From Planctomycetia bacterium (lineage in GTDB: Bacteria; Planctomycetota; UBA8108; UBA1146), in NCBI GenBank assembly GCA_012269595.1, contig JAAXJX010000052.1:1-64000 (forward strand): a stretch of 64,000 nucleotides of DNA, in the 5' to 3' direction. The translations under genes and the position numbers were made by a program. Positions 60,601 through 64,000 of this stretch are shown here, in pieces; position 1 is the first letter of the stretch; the number at the start of each line of letters is the position of its first letter. Below the pieces are notes generated by a model. The model was not told the origin of the DNA. It saw only the letters and a program-made list of their open reading frames with translations, and searched no databases.

Positions 60601-61285
60601 GGTGTGCGCTACTCAATAGAGGTTTGGCCACAGAGTCAAAAGGGAATTCCCCCGTCCACCAGTGATAGAGCAGGATCCCGGCTGAATAAACATCGCTGCG
60701 AAGCTGAGGTGGTTGCCCGAGCCATTGCTCAGGGGCCATCGATTGTGGCGTTCCCAGAATCTTTTCTTCCGCTGGCAAATGCTCCTGACGACTCAAACCA
60801 AAATCGAGCAGAACAGGATCCAGAGCACCCTCAGCAACGTCTGCCCGAAGGCGAATATTGTCCGGTTTGATATCTCCATGAACCCAGCGATTGCGATGCA
60901 TGAAGGATAGAGCTCGCAAAAATCCCGTGGACAGCTGCCACCACTGCTGAAGGGTGATTTGTCCTGCGATTTCTGTAGAGACGGGTCCACGCAATACTTC
61001 ACTGGTGAACCAGGTTTCTCCGGTCTTGGGACTGACTCCAAAATCGAGAACCCGCAGAATGGAAGGGTGGGAAAGCTTCTTCAGATGCAAAAACTCTCGA
61101 CGCAGACGTTGCCCCAAAGGGGATCTCGCTTGTTCAGCCTCAATCTTTTTTAACGAGACGAGTTCCCCGGAATTTCGGTCCCTGACCAGCCAGACCTCTC
61201 CCATACCGCCACGGCCAAGCGGGGATATCGCTTCAAAACGATCGGTGTACCCGGTCAGGCCGGGTGCTCCCTGCTGAATTGCCAC
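57656..61285 (-). CDS. Ser/Thr protein kinase with a long C-terminal PknK-like region
   Basis: 1209 aa. The N-terminal kinase domain (about 15-285) is complete: glycine loop LGRGGMGEVW (23-32), Lys46 or 47 (SLKKI), catalytic WVHGDIKPDNI with Asp138, LDFGLSRQ (160-167) and MAPEQW (183-188). The usual HRD is HGD, so it is a non-RD kinase. The next 350 residues look like a degenerate signalling NTPase domain followed by a winged-helix-like segment (LAVLGRPASVSELSGLVQLA), as in PknK/STAND kinases, but no Walker A is seen. The remaining 550 residues are helical TPR-type repeats rich in Arg and Ala. No membrane helix. GTG 61285 has AGGAG 4 nt upstream. The target is unknown. Confidence 0.88.
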   Translation of the reverse strand: MAIQQGAPGLTGYTDRFEAISPLGRGGMGEVWLVRDRNSGELVSLKKIEAEQARSPLGQRLRREFLHLKKLSHPSILRVLDFGVSPKTGETWFTSEVLRGPVSTEIAGQITLQQWWQLSTGFLRALSFMHRNRWVHGDIKPDNIRLRADVAEGALDPVLLDFGLSRQEHLPAEEKILGTPQSMAPEQWLGQPPQLRSDVYSAGILLYHWWTGEFPFDSVAKPLLSSAHLHDEVPTLASLRPGLPPDVEKVIMKMLAKKPDDRHAHAGEILFELSTILRQGDGSDAESKDSLLAQVEYAGTGNSVTADLTVKIEHWLKRSSPEEVLLHLHSHESDRRWIVDQSKALLQSKGWSVLSLDSHSDDPFSGLSQGIDPTASRIIVLVENPDSGNQQWQRLLKVHQWKEARLHWWVSSREAPSGFIGEALAALGSTEVSTCENSEVLLEPFLEMALPGCSVPTRVRSRLQSWGQNEPGMWRRILKGRIQAGELTHDGLRWNWQPSIQPPEERWKVRSQEQLSALSASCRRILESLAVLGRPASVSELSGLVQLAGGDFPARVSELSSKSWLSVGRSIEFRRVFQREAVLASLSSADRQSIHKRVLAFEQRSLLEKAHHQLSSGDVDGATKSLKPLVEDAETPVPFDEAARWIPVLSSLIHMLPEKRQRPWLELLGQMEDRCGHGALRDHAWRQAMAGASPGSSEALRLTRWRASVQRRDGETRKALSCIEEVSKQAIDFSCPRVVKEATLVALEYSRIQRAIVRQGLGKLPKRDPLAEWIPRCKGNLRTSLILEQCRRYLLQGSRLRARDHARIALRENRDGRIIAEAMGLLARAQNDLPSLRLWSRLHSYLARREHRHEAATAAEVDSVEALQRMGETGFVNEEVHGVIDRARKECPAQLPRALLVKAREEAGAGFIRSASRLLEEAMSLEGPAGIVAWEGNLLVAASEWVAGRSNTALRILDAASPEWAPHEPERIDVHARHSILKSRCLRSQGDLSGSLFVVDHALTQLRLRGVDSDLISLRRERVSILKILGRTSLARMEERKLRGTRGSEPGLDPEPGGSLRAKTAFEDLLRQFSRGTEECEDWENGLERIALEALRLRIQPLSLRIQLARTLSSPHPDPEALIRQCWKKAVRLPSREGRAMVLSYWSRLRCQMGDSVSARALEAAAQRELDRWCQQAPEGTSRSTMSEWLGVHDGQGIRSIKLADGWSK

Positions 61286-61497
61286 GGAACTCCTATCCGG
61301 GACAAAACCACTCCTGTCCCGAGGAATTGTACGATTTTCCGCAGAATTTGGCTTTTCTGCTCATTTCTCACAGTCAGGTAACCGGCTATATTTACCGACA
61401 GGAATGTTCAGCCCGTGACTTGGACTGGTGACGGGTACCATAGATTCAATCAAGACAGAGCCGGTCTCCCTGTGACCGGTATGATGCTGGAGTCGCT
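61286..61497. promoter_or_regulatory. Divergent promoter region between the kinase and the pentaheme protein
   Basis: 212 nt. On the plus strand TTCTCA (61364-61369), 17-nt spacer and TATATT (61387-61392) is the best -35/-10 pair seen in the window. A hairpin CCGGTC/GACCGG (61461-61466, 61474-61479) lies close before the pentaheme gene start. A promoter for the kinase on the minus strand is not identified. Confidence 0.5.
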
Positions 61498-63963
61498 GTG
61501 ATCCATGCCCCCATCAATACACAAGTATCTGTTTTGAATATACTTAGGAAGCCGCTGCCTTCAAAAGCCAGCCTTCTGAATCAAATCGGGATCCCCCTCT
61601 TCTGGCTGTTGATTTTGACGAGTGGTCCTCTCGAAGCCCAGGTTTCCGGAACCGTCATCGACAGCAATACCGGCCTTCCACTCGTCGGTGCCAGAGTCAC
61701 CCTGCAAGCCACCGACATCCGCACTGAAACCGCAGTGGACGGCTCATTCTCTTTGCCTTCCGTCAACGGATTGGCTCTCAAGGTCGTCGGTGCCAAAAAG
61801 GGCTACTTCAATCAATCCGTGACCGTTGATACCCCGCAGACCGGCACGGTGATCTCTCTCGATCCAGTCATTGCAGCCGATGACTCAAGCTACAATTTTG
61901 TGACCCCTTTCCAGTGCGCCGTCTGCCACCCTACTCAATATGAACAGTGGGCCGATTCACGCATGTCTCATACCGGGCTCAACACCTGGGTCTACGATCT
62001 CTTCGATGGAACGGGTACCGCCGGGGGCAACAATGGATATGTCTATTTGACGGATTCGGTGCATGCCGGTGTTGCCCCGGATGGAAGTTGCGCTTCCTGC
62101 CACCAGCCTGAGGGCTGGATTGCCAACCCCTTCTCAGCACTGGCTCCTCTTTCGGGCCCCCTGACCGAGGCTCAGGAACGGGGTGTCTCTTGCGAAACCT
62201 GCCACAAAATTGCAGACGTCGATGAAAGTAACCTGAACGCCACCGGCTTCATCCCGGGAGCAGTCACTGTACAACGTCCCGACTCGAGCGGACTGATCGA
62301 TCAGGTGATGTACGGTCTTCTGGGTGACGTGGATTTCGTCGTTCAAAACCAGATGCGTGGAAGCTTTCAGCCCCAGTTGGCTGCGGAGGCGTGCGCGGTT
62401 TGTCACCAGTACAGCAATGATCCGGACCACGACAACAACTTCAACGAACCCTCAAGCATTCCGGCACAGGAAACCTACACCGAGTGGAAAAATTCACCCT
62501 ACGGAGACCCCAACGATCCGCTCTTTCAAACCTGCGTCGATTGTCACATGTCTCCCTTCTCGACCGATCCTGTCGATGCTTGCGCCGCCCTCTTCCCACC
62601 ATTGCTGCGTGACCCTTCTGCTGTTCACGGCCACGACATTCAGGGAACCACGCCTCTCTTCCTCGAAAATGCCGTCACTTTGACGTTGGGAGCGATTCAG
62701 GATGGAGATGAATTGGCCGTCGATGCCGAGATCCTCAATGACCAGACGGGGCATGCCGTTCCTTCAGGAGTCACGCTGAGAAACATGATCCTCAAAATCG
62801 AGGCAACCGATGCTCAAGGAACCGTTCTTACACAGAACTCGGGAGACACGATTCACCCCCTCGGAGGCACCGGCGATCCTGCACAGGGCTTTTTCGCCGG
62901 GTTACCAGGAAAACTCTTCGCCAAAATCAATCGCAATGCCGAAGGCACGGAAGGCGTCATCTTCACCGATGCTGAAGCCATCGTCAGTGACAACAGGATC
63001 GCTCCGCTTGCCACGGACCTCACGCAAGTCCGATTCGATCTGACCGGAACAGTCAGCCCCATTCAGGTGGAAGCTCGCCTCATATACAGAAGGGCTCCAA
63101 GAGACCTGGTTGCGATCAAAGGTTGGCAACTGGACGGCATCGGTCAACCTCTCGCCGATATCGAGGGGCCCGATTTTGGCACCCTGATGGAAAACTCGAC
63201 CACCAGTATCGATGTGATTCCGCCCACGATTTCACCCTTCACCTACCGTATTCCGGTACTGAACAGCGATGGTCAGAACGGATTCTCTGCGACCCCGGAA
63301 ATCGTCCAGACCAGCGGAAGCCCCATTCCTTGTGGCGGCTTTTCCATGGCAGTGGGTCACTCGTCCGCGTCACTGCAGGCAACCTCTATCCAGATCAGCG
63401 ACGAGTTGGCTGCGATAGACAACAACACCGGTCCGGATTTCTTCGAGACCGCCATTTTCGGCGACGGAATCACCATCGCCTGCCTCTTTGATTTTGCCTT
63501 GCAGCAAAACCTGACCTTTGAAAATGCCACGCCCATCGCGACCATCGAGTATTCAGGTTCTGCACCACAACAAAGCCCCTACCTCGATTTCGTCGAAACC
63601 CTGGGGCAGCCGGTGGTACAGAATGTTGTGGCCACTGTCGCCGGAGATTCCGTGGCCCCCGAAACGGAAGGGGCGACAGAGATCCTCGTCAGTGCAGAAT
63701 TCTATTTGCGTGGTGACGCCAATCTCGATGGAGCACGGGACATCGGCGATCCCATCTCGCTCTTGGGGGTGCTCTTCGCCAACGCGACTCCCATCGATTG
63801 CGACGACGCACTCGATGCCAATGACGATGGGCTCATCGATATCGCGGATGCGATCCAGATCCTGTCATTCCTTTTTGGCAACCAGACATTGCCGGAACCG
63901 AATGACTGCGGACCTGATCCCACCATCGATTCCCTCGATTGCCCCGGCTACACCTGCCCCTGA
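61498..63963 (+). CDS. Exported pentaheme cytochrome-like protein with carboxypeptidase-regulatory-like domain and dockerin-type tail
   Basis: 821 aa from GTG 61498 (GGAG 6 nt upstream). A long N-region precedes the signal helix (GIPLFWLLILTSGPLEA, about 31-47). A carboxypeptidase-regulatory-like beta domain follows (about 49-125: VSGTVIDSNTGLPLVGARVT). Five CxxCH heme sites lie at 140, 198, 232, 299 and 346 (CAVCH, CASCH, CETCH, CAVCH, CVDCH), with extra His residues that could be distal ligands (SRMSHTG, HDNN). Next come a beta-rich region with GHAVPSGVTLRNM and a cohesin-like segment, then an EF-hand pair from residue 738 (RGDANLDGARDIGD; DANDDGLIDIADAI) and the tail CGPDPTIDSLDC. The heme part resembles c554/NrfB-like multiheme proteins in motif only. 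Electron partner unknown. Confidence 0.9.
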   Translation: MIHAPINTQVSVLNILRKPLPSKASLLNQIGIPLFWLLILTSGPLEAQVSGTVIDSNTGLPLVGARVTLQATDIRTETAVDGSFSLPSVNGLALKVVGAKKGYFNQSVTVDTPQTGTVISLDPVIAADDSSYNFVTPFQCAVCHPTQYEQWADSRMSHTGLNTWVYDLFDGTGTAGGNNGYVYLTDSVHAGVAPDGSCASCHQPEGWIANPFSALAPLSGPLTEAQERGVSCETCHKIADVDESNLNATGFIPGAVTVQRPDSSGLIDQVMYGLLGDVDFVVQNQMRGSFQPQLAAEACAVCHQYSNDPDHDNNFNEPSSIPAQETYTEWKNSPYGDPNDPLFQTCVDCHMSPFSTDPVDACAALFPPLLRDPSAVHGHDIQGTTPLFLENAVTLTLGAIQDGDELAVDAEILNDQTGHAVPSGVTLRNMILKIEATDAQGTVLTQNSGDTIHPLGGTGDPAQGFFAGLPGKLFAKINRNAEGTEGVIFTDAEAIVSDNRIAPLATDLTQVRFDLTGTVSPIQVEARLIYRRAPRDLVAIKGWQLDGIGQPLADIEGPDFGTLMENSTTSIDVIPPTISPFTYRIPVLNSDGQNGFSATPEIVQTSGSPIPCGGFSMAVGHSSASLQATSIQISDELAAIDNNTGPDFFETAIFGDGITIACLFDFALQQNLTFENATPIATIEYSGSAPQQSPYLDFVETLGQPVVQNVVATVAGDSVAPETEGATEILVSAEFYLRGDANLDGARDIGDPISLLGVLFANATPIDCDDALDANDDGLIDIADAIQILSFLFGNQTLPEPNDCGPDPTIDSLDCPGYTCP

Positions 63964-64000
63964 TCAAGGGGGTCGTCCTTGGCGTGGCATTCCTGCCAAC
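63964..64000. other. Window end, no gene seen
   Basis: 37 nt after the pentaheme protein stop; nothing recognisable. Confidence 0.9.

Noticed and set aside
1-64000. CRISPR arrays, tRNA or rRNA genes, transposons, phage genes
   Set aside because: No regularly spaced repeats, no tRNA T-loop pattern outside genes, no transposase or integrase motifs seen.

Overview
The window is a moderately GC-rich bacterial chromosome segment, densely packed with genes, many joined by 4-nt ATGA overlaps. Several features point to the PVC group, most likely a planctomycete. These are a double-length tandem UvrA (a form known from Chlamydia), a gene for the small basic protein family described in Chlamydiae/Verrucomicrobia, two exported proteins ending in EF-hand (dockerin-like) repeat pairs with a shared Asp/Cys-rich tail, and a long eukaryotic-type Ser/Thr kinase. 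The taxonomic call is inference from gene content only. I found no tRNA, rRNA, CRISPR array, integrase, transposase or attachment site, so this looks like core plus lineage-specific chromosome rather than an island.

Layout. (1) 1-18836 is an array of oligopeptide/dipeptide ABC importer genes: four solute-binding proteins, four OppB/OppC permease pairs and one ATPase pair (oppF cut by the window edge). The four sets are set A (1-6431, minus), set B (7020-10530, plus), set C (10534-14091, minus) and set D (14377-18836, plus). The permeases of sets A and D carry large extra periplasmic segments. A small basic protein gene sits between sets A and B. (2) 18838-22760 (minus) is a three-gene operon: FAD-dependent oxidoreductase, fold-type IV aminotransferase and AMP-forming acyl-CoA synthetase. 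(3) 22881-23312 (plus) encodes a small lipoprotein that overlaps tail-to-tail with uvrA. (4) 23301-31963 (minus) is a translationally coupled set: polyprenyl synthase, D-Ala-D-Ala ligase-like enzyme, inositol monophosphatase-like enzyme and tandem UvrA. (5) 31964-32548 is a structured non-coding region ahead of an exported dockerin-type protein (32549-33829). Mn-type superoxide dismutase and a MetF-like protein follow. (6) 35866-49599 (plus) is a complete 14-gene nuoA-N operon for respiratory complex I. (7) 49824-51065 is a LysM/L,D-transpeptidase gene. (8) 51218-61285 (minus) runs, in transcription order: kinase, aspS, infC, rpmI, rplT, pheS, pheT. infC probably starts at ATC, and paired hairpins lie before rpmI. 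(9) 61498-63963 (plus) is an exported pentaheme cytochrome-like protein with a dockerin-type tail.

How the genes fit together. The transport array suggests peptide scavenging with several binding proteins and permease pairs that may share one ATPase pair. Complex I and the pentaheme protein concern respiration or extracytoplasmic redox chemistry. The aspS-infC-rpmI-rplT-pheST block is the conserved translation cluster. The best candidates for something undescribed are the paired extended permeases of the Opp array, the pentaheme/dockerin fusion, the kinase whose NTPase-like region has no visible P-loop, the three-enzyme operon at 18.8-22.8 kb, and the doubled CVC motifs of the superoxide dismutase. 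Each is a hypothesis from reading the sequence; no database search was possible.
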